Positions 40,970 through 49,084 of a DNA stretch of 64,000 bases are shown piece by piece. This DNA is from Corynebacterium minutissimum (GTDB lineage Bacteria > Actinomycetota > Actinomycetes > Mycobacteriales > Mycobacteriaceae): contig NZ_LAYQ01000012.1 of the NCBI RefSeq assembly GCF_000988205.1, positions 124,001 to 188,000 of the forward strand. Reading direction: 5' to 3'. Position numbers and translations under genes: made by a program. The first letter of the stretch is position 1, and each line of letters starts with the position of its first letter. Under the pieces are notes generated by a model that had not been told where the DNA came from, made no database searches, and worked only from the letters and a program-made list of their open reading frames with translations.

Positions 40970-41314
40970 ATGGCAAACCTCATTGATAAGGTTGATGCAG
41001 CTTCGCTGCGCGACGATATCCCGTCCTTCCGCCCGGGCGATACCCTTGACGTCAACGTCAAGGTCATCGAGGGCAGCACCGAGCGTACCCAGCTCTTCAA
41101 GGGTGTCTGCATCCGCCGTCAGGGCGACGGCATCCGCGAGACCTTCACCGTGCGTAAGGTTTCCTTCGGCATCGGCGTTGAGCGTACCTTCCCGGTTCAC
41201 TCCCCGAACATTGCCTCCATCGAGGTAGTTCGTCGCGGCCGTGTCCGCCGCGCCAAGCTGTACTACCTGCGCGACCTGCGTGGCAAGAAGGCCCGCATCA
41301 AGGAGCGCCGCTAA
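40970..41314 (+). CDS. rplS: 50S ribosomal protein L19
   Basis: A 114-residue L19 protein at the interface of the two subunits. It has [39 protein letters not shown] and the C-terminal [22 protein letters not shown], all highly conserved. The ATG follows AAAAGGAAA. It is followed by a strong terminator, so it is probably a single-gene unit. The usual partner trmD lies about 12 kb away because the thi, yhgE, HNH and tex genes intervene. Confidence 0.97.
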   Translation: MANLIDKVDAASLRDDIPSFRPGDTLDVNVKVIEGSTERTQLFKGVCIRRQGDGIRETFTVRKVSFGIGVERTFPVHSPNIASIEVVRRGRVRRAKLYYLRDLRGKKARIKERR

Positions 41315-41329
41315 TTTACAGCGCGTCAC

Positions 41330-41380
41330 AGCCCTTCGCCTTATCCTCATCGCGAGGAAAGGTGAAGGGCTTTCTTTTTT
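41330..41380 (+). terminator. Strong intrinsic terminator after rplS
   Basis: AGCCCTTC (41330-41337) pairs with GAAGGGCT (41364-41371), with additional CCTT/AAGG pairing inside, and is followed by TTCTTTTTT. Confidence 0.93.
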
Positions 41381-41444
41381 GGCTTCATCCTTCTAGCGCG
41401 CGCCGCGCGGGGCCCACAAGGCCCGTGAGGATAAGACACATTGC

Positions 41445-41457
41445 TAGGATTTAGTCC
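41445..41457 (+). promoter_or_regulatory. Leaderless-type -10 box of the first lepB gene
   Basis: TAGGAT at 41445-41450 lies 7 nt before the GTG start at 41458. No ribosome-binding site precedes the start. Confidence 0.5.
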
Positions 41458-42246
41458 GTGGAAAAAGAAAACGACTTTACTGAAGGTTCCCAGGGCGCTG
41501 GGGGAGAGGCGTCGGAAAGCGCGGCATCCCCAACTGAGGACAAGAAGCAGATGCCTTGGTTGCTGGAGACTGTCATCGTGGTGGTCTGTGTGCTCGCGGT
41601 CGTTGGAGTTTTCCAGAACTTCGTGGGCCGGCAGTATGTCATCCCGTCCGGCTCCATGGAGCCGACACTGCACGGCTGCGAAGGGTGTAACAACGACCGT
41701 ATCTTCACCGAGAAGGTTTCTTATTACGGCGACAAGAGCCCGGAGCCTGGTGATGTCGTGGTCTTTAAGGGGACCCCGGACTGGGACAGCAATTGGGTGT
41801 CGCCACGCTCCGATAACCCGGTGATCCACCGTATCCAGGATACCCTGAGCTACGTGTCGCTCACCCCGCCCGACGAGAACACCTTGGTAAAGCGCGTCAT
41901 TGCCACCGGTGGCCAGACGGTGTCCTGCCAGGAGGGGGATCCGGCAGTCATGGTGGATGGCAAGCCTATTGAGCAGGATTATGTGCAGGATCCGCCAACC
42001 TATCGCGTTGATGAGACCACCGGTTCCTACGCCTGCGGCGGCGCGTATTTTGGCCCCGTGACCGTGCCTGAGGGCAATATCTGGGTAATGGGAGATAACC
42101 GCACGGCCTCCGCGGACTCGCGTTATCACATGCAGGATGAGTACCAAGGAACTATCCCGCTGGAAAACGTTCGCGGCAAGGTGATGTTCATCTTCTTCCC
42201 CTTCAACCGCATCGGTGGAGTCGATGACCCGGACATCCAGTCCTAG
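41458..42246 (+). CDS. lepB: Signal peptidase I, first copy
   Basis: A 262-residue membrane-anchored serine peptidase that cleaves signal peptides. A cytoplasmic N-terminus of about 33 residues precedes one membrane segment (residues 34-52). The catalytic Ser66 is in PSGSMEPTL and the general-base Lys145 in VKRVIATGG. The GDNR box MGDNRTASADSR is also intact. A Cys-rich insert near residue 73 (GCEGCNND) is found in corynebacterial enzymes. It overlaps the start of the second copy by about 20 nt. Confidence 0.94.
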   Translation: MEKENDFTEGSQGAGGEASESAASPTEDKKQMPWLLETVIVVVCVLAVVGVFQNFVGRQYVIPSGSMEPTLHGCEGCNNDRIFTEKVSYYGDKSPEPGDVVVFKGTPDWDSNWVSPRSDNPVIHRIQDTLSYVSLTPPDENTLVKRVIATGGQTVSCQEGDPAVMVDGKPIEQDYVQDPPTYRVDETTGSYACGGAYFGPVTVPEGNIWVMGDNRTASADSRYHMQDEYQGTIPLENVRGKVMFIFFPFNRIGGVDDPDIQS

Positions 42247-42925
42247 AGTTCGCGATGTCCTGTGGGCGCTGGCAGTTACCTTCGTGGTGCTGGCGCTGAT
42301 TCAGGCCTTCGTGGGCAGGATGTACCTCATCCCGTCCTCCTCCATGGAACCCACACTGCATGGCTGCCCGGGATGTACGAATGACCGCATCGCCGTGCAG
42401 AAGGTGAGCTATTACTTCAACGACCCGCGTCCTGGGGAGGTCGTGGTCTTTTCCGGGCCAGACTCGTGGAACACGTCTTTTGAGGTGAAGCGTTCCCGCA
42501 ACGTGCTCCTGCGCGGCATACAAAACCTTGGTGCCGCCGTGGGGCTCGTTCCCAACGGCGACAACATCTTGGTCAAGCGAGTCATCGCCACCGGCGGGCA
42601 GACCGTGTCATGCCAGGAGGGGGATCCAGCCGTGATGGTGGATGGCAAGCCCACCAACCAGGACTTCGTTCTGAATCCGCCGGAGATACCTGTTGATGAA
42701 CGCGTGGGCTCGCAGGCCTGCGGTGGCGCCTACTTTGGTCCCGTCACGGTCCCGGAGGGTCACCTGTGGGTCATGGGAGACAATCGTACAAACTCGCTCG
42801 ATTCGCGCGCTCACCTCGGAGACAAACTGCAGGGCACCGTACCCGTGGAGAACGTGCGCGGGAAGGTTTCCGCCGTGGTGATGCCGTTCAGCCGCGCCCA
42901 GACTATCGATGCTCAACCGGTGTAA
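42224..42925 (+). CDS. lepB: Signal peptidase I, second tandem copy
   Basis: A 233-residue paralogue of the preceding gene. Membrane anchor residues about 13-30, catalytic Ser40 (PSSSMEPTL), Lys118 (VKRVIATGG) and GDNRTNSLDSR are all present. Residues around the lysine, from KRVIATGGQTVSC to MVDGKP, are identical to the first copy, which points to a recent tandem duplication or gene conversion. The other regions have diverged, including the anchor and the loop after the catalytic serine. The ATG at 42224 lies within the end of the first gene; a GTG 9 nt upstream is also possible. Confidence 0.9.
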   Translation: MTRTSSPRVRDVLWALAVTFVVLALIQAFVGRMYLIPSSSMEPTLHGCPGCTNDRIAVQKVSYYFNDPRPGEVVVFSGPDSWNTSFEVKRSRNVLLRGIQNLGAAVGLVPNGDNILVKRVIATGGQTVSCQEGDPAVMVDGKPTNQDFVLNPPEIPVDERVGSQACGGAYFGPVTVPEGHLWVMGDNRTNSLDSRAHLGDKLQGTVPVENVRGKVSAVVMPFSRAQTIDAQPV

Positions 42926-42930
42926 ACGCT

Positions 42931-43572
42931 ATGCGCCGTCTCAAACAGAAGAGAACCTATGAGGTTGCGCTCTCCAAGGCGGGGCTGGGGCCTGTCGCGG
43001 GGGTGGATGAAGCCGGGCGTGGGGCCTGCTGCGGGCCGGTGACGATTGCCGCGTGCATTTTGCCCGATCGCATCATTCCCGGTTTGGAGCGGCTCGATGA
43101 CTCGAAGAAGCTCACGCCGGCGGCCAGGGAGAAGCTGGAGCCGCTGATCAAACGTCGCGCGCTGGCGTGGTCGGTGGTGCACGTGGGAGCAAAGGACATC
43201 GATGCCTTTGGCATCCAGCACGCCAACCTGTCGGGGATGCGCCGCGCGGTGGCACAGCTTAAGGTCCGACCGGGCTATGTGCTGAGCGACGCCCTCTTTG
43301 TCCCCGGCCTGCCTACCCCGCAACTGCCGATCATCGGCGGCGATACTGCCGCACGCTGCATCGCTGCGGCAAGCGTTGTGGCCAAGGTGTCTCGTGATCG
43401 CTTGATGGATGAGCTCGCGCAGCGCTACCCGGGCTATGCCTTGGAATCGCATAAGGGGTATGGCACCGCCGCACACCAAGAGGCCATCGTGCAGTTGGGA
43501 GCGACGCCGGAGCACCGCATGAGTTATCGCAACGTTGCTGGGGCTCATGCGCAATTCCTCGCGCGCGCCTGA
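42931..43572 (+). CDS. rnhB: Ribonuclease HII
   Basis: A 213-residue enzyme that removes ribonucleotides from DNA. The motif VAGVDEAGRGACCGPVTIA at residues about 22-40 supplies the first acidic residues; DDSKKLTPAAREKL and the later SVVAKVSRDRLM match the family. The ATG at 42931 starts 5 nt after the lepB2 stop. It is in the order seen in mycobacteria (lepB-rnhB-DUF2469). Confidence 0.95.
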   Translation: MRRLKQKRTYEVALSKAGLGPVAGVDEAGRGACCGPVTIAACILPDRIIPGLERLDDSKKLTPAAREKLEPLIKRRALAWSVVHVGAKDIDAFGIQHANLSGMRRAVAQLKVRPGYVLSDALFVPGLPTPQLPIIGGDTAARCIAAASVVAKVSRDRLMDELAQRYPGYALESHKGYGTAAHQEAIVQLGATPEHRMSYRNVAGAHAQFLARA

Positions 43573-43659
43573 AGCCTGAGGCGGGGTGCGGGAACTAAGC
43601 TGGTGCTCAATCTGTGACACCGTGATCCCGGTTGATTGTGAGCGAAGGAGAAGCACACC

Positions 43660-43965
43660 GTGAGCGCTGAGGAACTCGATAACTACGAGGCTGAAGTCGA
43701 GCTGTCGCTGTACCGCGAATACCGCGATGTAGTCAGCCAATTCTCCTATGTGGTGGAAACCGAACGCAGGTTTTACCTGGCCAATGCGGTCGAGCTCATT
43801 CCGCATACGTCTGGCCCGGACGTCTATTACGAGGTCCGCATGTCCGATGCATGGGTATGGGATATGTACCGCTCGGCGCGCTTTGTGCGCTACGTCCGTG
43901 TGATCACTTACAAGGACGTCAACATTGAAGAGCTGGACAAGCCGGACTTTGTCCTCCCAGAGTAA
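43660..43965 (+). CDS. DUF2469 family protein
   Basis: A 101-residue protein with a GTG start. It is a close match to the small acidic, Tyr-rich actinobacterial protein that follows rnhB (DUF2469; Rv2901c in M. tuberculosis). The central block SLYREYRDVVSQFSYVVETERR and the ending VWDMYRSARFVRYVRVITYKDVN are typical. No enzymatic motif is known. Function unknown. Confidence 0.88.
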   Translation: MSAEELDNYEAEVELSLYREYRDVVSQFSYVVETERRFYLANAVELIPHTSGPDVYYEVRMSDAWVWDMYRSARFVRYVRVITYKDVNIEELDKPDFVLPE

Positions 43966-44014
43966 AGCTCGTGTGCGGGGTGCGGGTGCCAATAAAGTGG
44001 TGAGTCCGGACTAG

Positions 44015-44023
44015 TTATCCACA
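44015..44023 (+). promoter_or_regulatory. Perfect DnaA box upstream of yraN-yifB-dprA
   Basis: TTATCCACA lies in the intergenic region before the recombination and DNA-uptake gene group. It could bind DnaA as a transcription factor, or be a chance 9-mer. Confidence 0.35.
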
Positions 44024-44172
44024 GATTTCGTGTGGCGAGACTCGAAGCTCTCGCCAGAGGGATGCCGAGTGAGGTGTTCTGGAAGTGCCGTAAGGGGGTG
44101 TGCGGCACAGGAATTGTCTTGTGTCGTGCTTGCGGCGTGTTGTGTACACGTTCAATTCCAAGGAGCACCATA

Positions 44173-44610
44173 ATGACAAAAAATCTAGCGACTTCCGTGC
44201 ATTCACCGAGCGTGGGGCAGACCATCCGCCCTGCGGATGCACTGGGGAAAGCGGGGGAGAAGTTCGCCGCTGACTTCTACCGAGCGCGCGGGGCTCAGGT
44301 GATAGCCGCGAACGTCCACTATCGTGTGGGCGAGCTCGACCTCGTTGTGCGCGAGCCTGATGGAACCATCGTCTTCTGCGAAGTTAAAACCCGCGCAAGC
44401 CGCAACTTTGGGGTGGCTGAAGCTGTAACACCGCGCAAGCTAAAGCGCCTTCGCAAGGCTGCCGCGCAGTGGCTGAGCGCAAGGCGGAGTACTACCCAGC
44501 CCTTAAGCAAGGTTCGCTTTGATGTACTCGGGCTCGTGTCCACAGGGGCTGAGAAGGGGGAGGCCTTCGACGTGGAGTATTTCCAGGGGGTTGACCATGG
44601 CTCTCGGTAG
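44173..44610 (+). CDS. YraN/UPF0102 family endonuclease-like protein
   Basis: A 145-residue protein with a short variable N-terminus and the nuclease-fold core GKAGEKFAADFYRARGAQVIA, VGELDLVVREPDGTIVFCEVKTRAS, in which Glu, Asp and the E-x-K motif match the PD-(D/E)xK pattern of UPF0102. AAGGAGC precedes the ATG at 44173. The gene begins the yraN-yifB-dprA-xerC set. Its role is not established. Confidence 0.86.
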   Translation: MTKNLATSVHSPSVGQTIRPADALGKAGEKFAADFYRARGAQVIAANVHYRVGELDLVVREPDGTIVFCEVKTRASRNFGVAEAVTPRKLKRLRKAAAQWLSARRSTTQPLSKVRFDVLGLVSTGAEKGEAFDVEYFQGVDHGSR

Positions 44611-46120
44611 GTGCGACACGATTGCGCTGGATGGCGTGCTGGCCAGGGTGGTCACCGTGGAAGCCAACGTGGGTCCCGGGCTGCCCGGTGTCCATGTGGT
44701 GGGACTGGGTGATGCCGCGATTTCGGAGTCGCGGGATCGCATCCGGACCGCGGTGAGCAACTCGCACCTACCGTGGCCGAAAACAAAGGTCGTGGTGTCC
44801 ATGTCACCAGCATCGTTGCCCAAGGCCGGCGCACATTTCGATCTCCCCATGGCGCTGGCTATCTTAGCGGCAGGCCAGAGCGAGAAAAGTCGGCTCAGCG
44901 GGGCGCTCGTGCTCGGCGAGTTGGGACTGGACGGGCAGGTTCGCCCGGTCTCCGGCATCATCCCGGCGATTCTGGCGGCACGTTCGCAAGGCTATGACAC
45001 GTTGGTCATTCCGGTTGGTAATGCGGCGGAAGCAGCATTGGTTCCCGGCATGCGAGTGCTGGTGGCCGAGACCCTCTGGGATGCTTTCGCTTGGGTATGC
45101 GGGAGTGATTGCCTGCCGGACGCGCAGCTGATCACGCACGCTGCGGCGCCCGCGCGCGAACAAGTTGCAGACTTCAGCGAGGTAGCCGGGCAGCGGGAAG
45201 CCAAGTGGGCAGCAGAGGTTGCCGCGGCTGGCGGCCATCACGTGATGATGGTGGGGCCACCCGGTTCCGGCAAATCGATGATTGCTTCGCGTTTGCCGGG
45301 CATCCTTCCGCGCTTGACCACGGAAGAAGCGGTGGAGGCTACCGCGATCCACTCGGTGGCGGGAGCCGTTGGCACGGCGATTTCCCGGGCGCCCTTCATC
45401 GCGCCGCACGCTTCGGTCACGAGGGCCGCGCTGATCGGCGGTGGATCGGGGCGCCCGCGGCCAGGTGCGGTGAGTTTGGCACACCATGGCGTGCTTTTTC
45501 TCGACGAGGTCAGCGAGGTTCCGGCGCAAGTACTGGATAGCTTGCGCGCACCGCTGGAAGAAGGACAGGTGCGCCTGACTCGGGCTAGCCGCGAGGTAAT
45601 CTTTCCCGCCCGCTTTCAACTGGTGTTGGCTGCGAACCCGTGCCGCTGTGGCGCTGAGGAACCGTCACGCTGCGAATGCCGGGCAGCAGACAGGATGAAC
45701 TACCTATCCAACCTTTCGGGCCCATTGCGCGACCGCCTCGACATCATTGTGTCTTTGTCGGGGCAATCCGCGGTACTGCACCCAGAAGGGGAGGAAACCT
45801 CCGCAGACATTGCTCAACGCGTGGCCGCCGCCAGGGAACGAATGAAGGCGCGTTGGGAGGCCGATGGGCTGGGAAGCGTAGTCAATGGCGCCGTGTCTGC
45901 TTCCTATTTGCGGCGTCATCGCCCAGCAGCGGAGTCGGCCATGATTATGCTTGCTGCCTACTTGGCTGAAGGGGAGCTGAGCCAGCGTGGGGTGGATCGT
46001 GTGCTGCGCTTGGCGTGGACGTTGGCAGACCTCGATGGAACCGCCCGTCCCGAGCTTGACCACGTCAGCCGCGCACTCGATCTCCGTGGTGCTGACACGA
46101 TCGAGAGGTTGGCCGCATGA
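44597..46120 (+). CDS. YifB-family Mg-chelatase-like AAA ATPase (ComM-like)
   Basis: A 507-residue protein of the YifB/ComM family. The N-terminal Lon-protease-like domain (LPGVHVVGLGDAAISESRDRI) is followed by the AAA core: Walker A VGPPGSGKSMIASRLPG near residue 221, Walker B LFLDEVSEV, and sensor motifs. A Cys cluster CRCGAEEPSRCEC lies near residue 352. ComM promotes branch migration during natural transformation in other species. The ATG at 44597 overlaps the yraN end, and its stop overlaps dprA. Confidence 0.9.
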   Translation: MALGRCDTIALDGVLARVVTVEANVGPGLPGVHVVGLGDAAISESRDRIRTAVSNSHLPWPKTKVVVSMSPASLPKAGAHFDLPMALAILAAGQSEKSRLSGALVLGELGLDGQVRPVSGIIPAILAARSQGYDTLVIPVGNAAEAALVPGMRVLVAETLWDAFAWVCGSDCLPDAQLITHAAAPAREQVADFSEVAGQREAKWAAEVAAAGGHHVMMVGPPGSGKSMIASRLPGILPRLTTEEAVEATAIHSVAGAVGTAISRAPFIAPHASVTRAALIGGGSGRPRPGAVSLAHHGVLFLDEVSEVPAQVLDSLRAPLEEGQVRLTRASREVIFPARFQLVLAANPCRCGAEEPSRCECRAADRMNYLSNLSGPLRDRLDIIVSLSGQSAVLHPEGEETSADIAQRVAAARERMKARWEADGLGSVVNGAVSASYLRRHRPAAESAMIMLAAYLAEGELSQRGVDRVLRLAWTLADLDGTARPELDHVSRALDLRGADTIERLAA

Positions 46121-47295
46121 GCGAACTCAACGTGTCGACCAGCCGTCACACCTGGGCTTACCTCAACCGCGTGGTGGAAGGACCCTCACCAACCCTCCAC
46201 GGTCTGCTGACCCAATACCCGGCTGAGGAGATAGCGCGAGGAATCTATAAGGGAGAGGACTGGATCGGGCCCTTACGGCAGGCCACGGCATCGCGGCGGG
46301 ACTGGCTACGACAAGACGAAGACCTCGCTGCCGCAGAGGCGGTCGGAGCCCGGCTCATCACACCCGATGACGCGGAGTGGCCCGGGGAGGAATTTGCCCG
46401 TGCCTTTGGGTTCTACCAGCAGGGGCTCGTCGATGCCCCGGCGACGTTTGATGACCAAGCAGTCCCGCCCCACAGCCTCTGGGTTCGCGGCGGGAACCTG
46501 CGCGAAGCGGTAGCCCAATCCGTTGCCCTGGTGGGCACGCGCGCCGTGAGCCGGTACGGCTGGGAGGCGGGCTCACTTCTGGCTGGTGGCCTCGCAGCGC
46601 ACCAATGGACCGTGGTGTCCGGTGGGGCAGTGGGGGTTGATACAGCGGTGCACGAGGCAGCTCTCGACGCAGGTGGGCAGACCGTCGCGGTGGCGGCCTG
46701 CGGTATTGACATTTCCTACCCGGCGCGCAATGCACGTCTCTTTGACAGGATTGCCGGGAATGGGTGCATCGTGTCCGAGTTCGCGCCGGGCACACGGCCA
46801 CAGCGCTTCCGCTTCTTGTCCCGCAACCGCCTCGTGGCGGCGATGACCAGCGGCACCGTGGTGGTGGAAGCCGGGTTTCGTTCTGGCGCGTTGAACACGC
46901 TGAACTGGGCGGAGGCTCTGGGCCGGGTTGCCATGGCGGTGCCGGGCCCAGTCACGACGTCTGGGTCCTTGGGGTGCCACCAACGCATCCAGGATGGGCG
47001 AGCGCAACTGGTGGCCTCAGTCGACGAAATACGTGGACTCGTGGGCAAAGTCGGGGAAGTGGACGCTGCGGGTCAGTATGAACTTGAGTTTCAGCCAACC
47101 CCGGTACAACGCTTGTCCCGCAACGAGCTCAAAGTGTATGACTCCACTCCGCCGGAAAGTGCGGAGGAGGGAGCGAGTGCGGAGGATATCGCGGCTGCTG
47201 CGGGAATGCGGGTGGCGCTGACCATCCACCTGCTCGTGGCGATGCAAAAGATGGGGGTGATAACGCGCTCGGGCGCGATGTGGCAGCGCACCTGA
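46117..47295 (+). CDS. dprA: DNA processing protein DprA
   Basis: A 392-residue DNA-uptake protein that loads RecA onto incoming single strands. The Rossmann-like core has LVGTRAVSRYGWEAG and VVSGGAVGVDTAVHEAAL, then GCIVSEFAPGTRPQRFRFLSRNR and VVEAGFRSGALNT, all conserved. The C-terminal 70 residues form a winged-helix domain. It overlaps the YifB stop by 4 nt and is followed by xerC. Confidence 0.95.
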   Translation: MSELNVSTSRHTWAYLNRVVEGPSPTLHGLLTQYPAEEIARGIYKGEDWIGPLRQATASRRDWLRQDEDLAAAEAVGARLITPDDAEWPGEEFARAFGFYQQGLVDAPATFDDQAVPPHSLWVRGGNLREAVAQSVALVGTRAVSRYGWEAGSLLAGGLAAHQWTVVSGGAVGVDTAVHEAALDAGGQTVAVAACGIDISYPARNARLFDRIAGNGCIVSEFAPGTRPQRFRFLSRNRLVAAMTSGTVVVEAGFRSGALNTLNWAEALGRVAMAVPGPVTTSGSLGCHQRIQDGRAQLVASVDEIRGLVGKVGEVDAAGQYELEFQPTPVQRLSRNELKVYDSTPPESAEEGASAEDIAAAAGMRVALTIHLLVAMQKMGVITRSGAMWQRT

Positions 47296-47296
47296 G

Positions 47297-47310
47297 TACA
47301 CTCATGTGAC
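47297..47310 (+). promoter_or_regulatory. Leaderless-type -10 box of xerC
   Basis: TACACT at 47297-47302 lies 8 nt before the xerC ATG and just after the dprA stop. Confidence 0.45.
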
Positions 47311-48220
47311 ATGAGTGGAGCATGTGGTAACAGTGAGCGGCGCGTGGGTGGCCAGCTGGAGGAAGCGATCGAGGACTTTGCGGATTATCAGCGCATTGTC
47401 CGCGGCCGCTCCGAGGCGACCGTCCGTGGCTACTGTTCAGACCTGCGCCTGCTGGCTGCCGACGTCCCGAGTTTCTCGTCATTTACTCTCAACGCCCTCC
47501 GTGCCTGGCTGGCGGGTGCCGTCGATGAGGGAAAGTCTCGCTCCACGCTGGCGCGGCGTACCGCGGCGGTGCGCGCCTTTTCCACGTGGGCCGCGCGCGA
47601 GGGGCACCTCGAGACTGATGTCGCCCAGCGCCTGGCTACGCCCAAGGTGGGCAAGCATCTGCCACTGTGATGTCGCCCGCCGCCGCCGGGGAACTGATGG
47701 GCAATGCGGTCTCCGCCGATGAGATCCATTTCCTGCGTGATAGCGCCATGCTCGAGTTTCTCTATGCCACCGGTGCGCGTGTAGCCGAATTGGTGAGCCT
47801 GGACATCGGGGATGTGGATCTTTCCCGCCGCACCGCGCGCGTGACCGGTAAGGGCAATAAGCAGCGCGTCGTTCCCTTCGGGGACGCGGCCCACGACGCG
47901 CTGCGCGCCTGGCTGACGACGGGGCGCCCGAGCTCGCCGGTGAAACGGAAGCGGTCTTCGTGGGCACGCGCGGACGCCGAATCGATGCGCGCCAGGTCCG
48001 CCGCGTCGTCGAACGCGCCGCACAAGTCACGGGCGCGCCGGGGCTCACCCCGCACGGCTTACGCCACTCCGCGGCTACGCATCTGCTCGAGGGCGGGGCC
48101 GATTTACGCATCGTGCAAGAGTTGCTCGGCCATTCTTCTCTGCAGACCACGCAGGTCTATACGCACGTTTCTGCCCAGCGCCTTAAGGACGTCTACGCTC
48201 GCTCCCACCCGCGGGCTTGA
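47311..48220 (+). pseudogene. xerC: Tyrosine recombinase XerC, frameshifted twice
   Basis: XerC with XerD resolves chromosome dimers at dif. Reading from the ATG at 47311 gives the N-terminal SAM-like domain (YQRIVRGRSEATVRGYCSDLRL). The frame ends at 47670; adding one base near 47660 (CTGCCACTG) restores [14 protein letters not shown] and leads to [21 protein letters not shown] with the catalytic Arg. A second missing base near 47929 (CCCGAGCTC) restores [20 protein letters not shown] and the rest: [34 protein letters not shown] with catalytic His, Arg and Tyr. The corrected length would be about 303 residues. Confidence 0.88.
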
Positions 48221-48689
48221 GTCGAATGACGGGCTCGCCGAGGAGATCCAGCGGGTTGATGTAGTCCTCGCGACCTTTAATTGCGCCCCAATGGAGTCCC
48301 GGATAGCCATCCACGGACGGCGCGAGTGTGCCGATCACGTCTCCTTCCTGCACTCGGTCACCTTTCTTAACCCGCGCGAACACTGGTTGATAAGTGGTGC
48401 GTAGGCCGTTGCCATGAGCAATCGAAAGGGCCGGCTTACCCGCTATGGAGCCGGCGAAGTACACAACGCCGTCGCCAGCGGCACGCACCTTACCGCCGAC
48501 GGGCAGATCCAGATCGACACCGCGGTGCCCGGCCATCCACCGCTTCTCAGGAGGTTCGAAGCCACGCAAGACACGCGAAGCAACCGGCTCCCCAGTGGTG
48601 GGGTCGACGAAGGCGGCGGCGAGGGGGACGTCGGCAAGCGCGGCCCAGACGCATAGCAGGGCAGATAAACAAAGTAGACGGTGACGCAT
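48183..48689 (-). CDS. Secreted M23-peptidase-like protein
   Basis: A 168-residue protein with an N-terminal hydrophobic leader (residues about 4-26, [22 protein letters not shown], with an AAA site). The LytM-like domain has [22 protein letters not shown], matching the H-x3-D zinc site, and [12 protein letters not shown]. The expected H-x-H metal/catalytic motif reads L-H-W-G, so only one His is present; enzymatic activity is uncertain, although actinobacterial relatives can share this form. Its 3' end overlaps xerC by 38 nt. The ATG at 48689 is chosen because it starts the signal peptide. Confidence 0.75.
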   Translation of the reverse strand: MRHRLLCLSALLCVWAALADVPLAAAFVDPTTGEPVASRVLRGFEPPEKRWMAGHRGVDLDLPVGGKVRAAGDGVVYFAGSIAGKPALSIAHGNGLRTTYQPVFARVKKGDRVQEGDVIGTLAPSVDGYPGLHWGAIKGREDYINPLDLLGEPVIRLKPAGGSERRRP

Positions 48690-48741
48690 GACCTCAAGCC
48701 TGCGCGTGAGCGCGGCTCGAGGGAAGAGCGTGCGGTCGACC

Positions 48742-48750
48742 TGTGGATAA
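48742..48750 (-). promoter_or_regulatory. Second perfect DnaA box
   Basis: TGTGGATAA on the plus strand is TTATCCACA on the minus strand, 53 nt upstream of the M23-like gene start. Confidence 0.35.
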
Positions 48751-48861
48751 CTCGTTACAGAAGTAACCCCATGGTGCGCTAGGGAAAAGTTCGTTAAGCC
48801 TGTCAACAATCCAGCGGAGGTGATTCGGTCGCGTCGTTTGGAATCACCGTGTGTGCAGTAC

Positions 48862-48867
48862 TAAGCT
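48862..48867 (+). promoter_or_regulatory. Candidate -10 of a long rpsB transcript
   Basis: TAAGCT with TTGGAA 18 nt upstream (48838-48843). A start near 48874 would give an rpsB leader of about 210 nt. Confidence 0.4.
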
Positions 48868-48903
48868 AGCCCACAGCAGTCTGTGCTCGGCACCGAATGG
48901 TTA

Positions 48904-49048
48904 CCACATGGACTGACTACGCGCGGCGAAGTAGTCGCTTCCTGGGTTAAGGAAGAGACAGTCCGTGGTTGACGTGGTCCCCGGGATAATGGGGTGTTGA
49001 CCAGGGCCTTCGTTGCTAGGGTGCGGGATAAAACACCGCACAATTTTT
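48904..49048 (+). ncRNA. Candidate structured rpsB leader: three-way junction, hairpin and terminator-like hairpin
   Basis: Outer stem: CCAC (48904-48907), 2-nt bulge, GGACTG (48910-48915) pairs with CAGTCC (48959-48964) and GTGG (48965-48968), 10 bp. Inner stems: ACTAC/GTAGT (48916-48920, 48931-48935) and CTTCC/GGAAG (48938-48942, 48951-48955). Next, TGGTC (48975-48979) pairs with GACCA (48999-49003), extended by CCC/GGG. Finally GTGCGG (49021-49026) pairs with CCGCAC (49036-49041) and is followed by AATTTTT, an intrinsic-terminator shape 37 nt before the rpsB ATG. This is manual pairing only; no family is recognised. Confidence 0.45.
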
Positions 49049-49084
49049 GCAAAACCGAAACAACGTATAGAAAGCGAGCGAATC

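Larger units (their letters stand above)
48690..49084 (+). other. Long rpsB leader and M23 gene upstream region
   Basis: About 395 nt without a gene. From left to right: upstream region of the M23-like gene with the DnaA box, an 8-bp hairpin GGTGATTC/GAATCACC (48819-48826 and 48841-48848), a candidate promoter (TTGGAA at 48838-48843, TAAGCT at 48862-48867, 18 nt apart), and then the three-way-junction leader. A second candidate promoter, TGC-TAGGGT, lies at 49014-49022. Confidence 0.5.

Noticed and set aside
44015-48750. Replication origin
   Set aside because: Only two isolated DnaA boxes, no AT-rich unwinding region and no dnaA/dnaN genes nearby.
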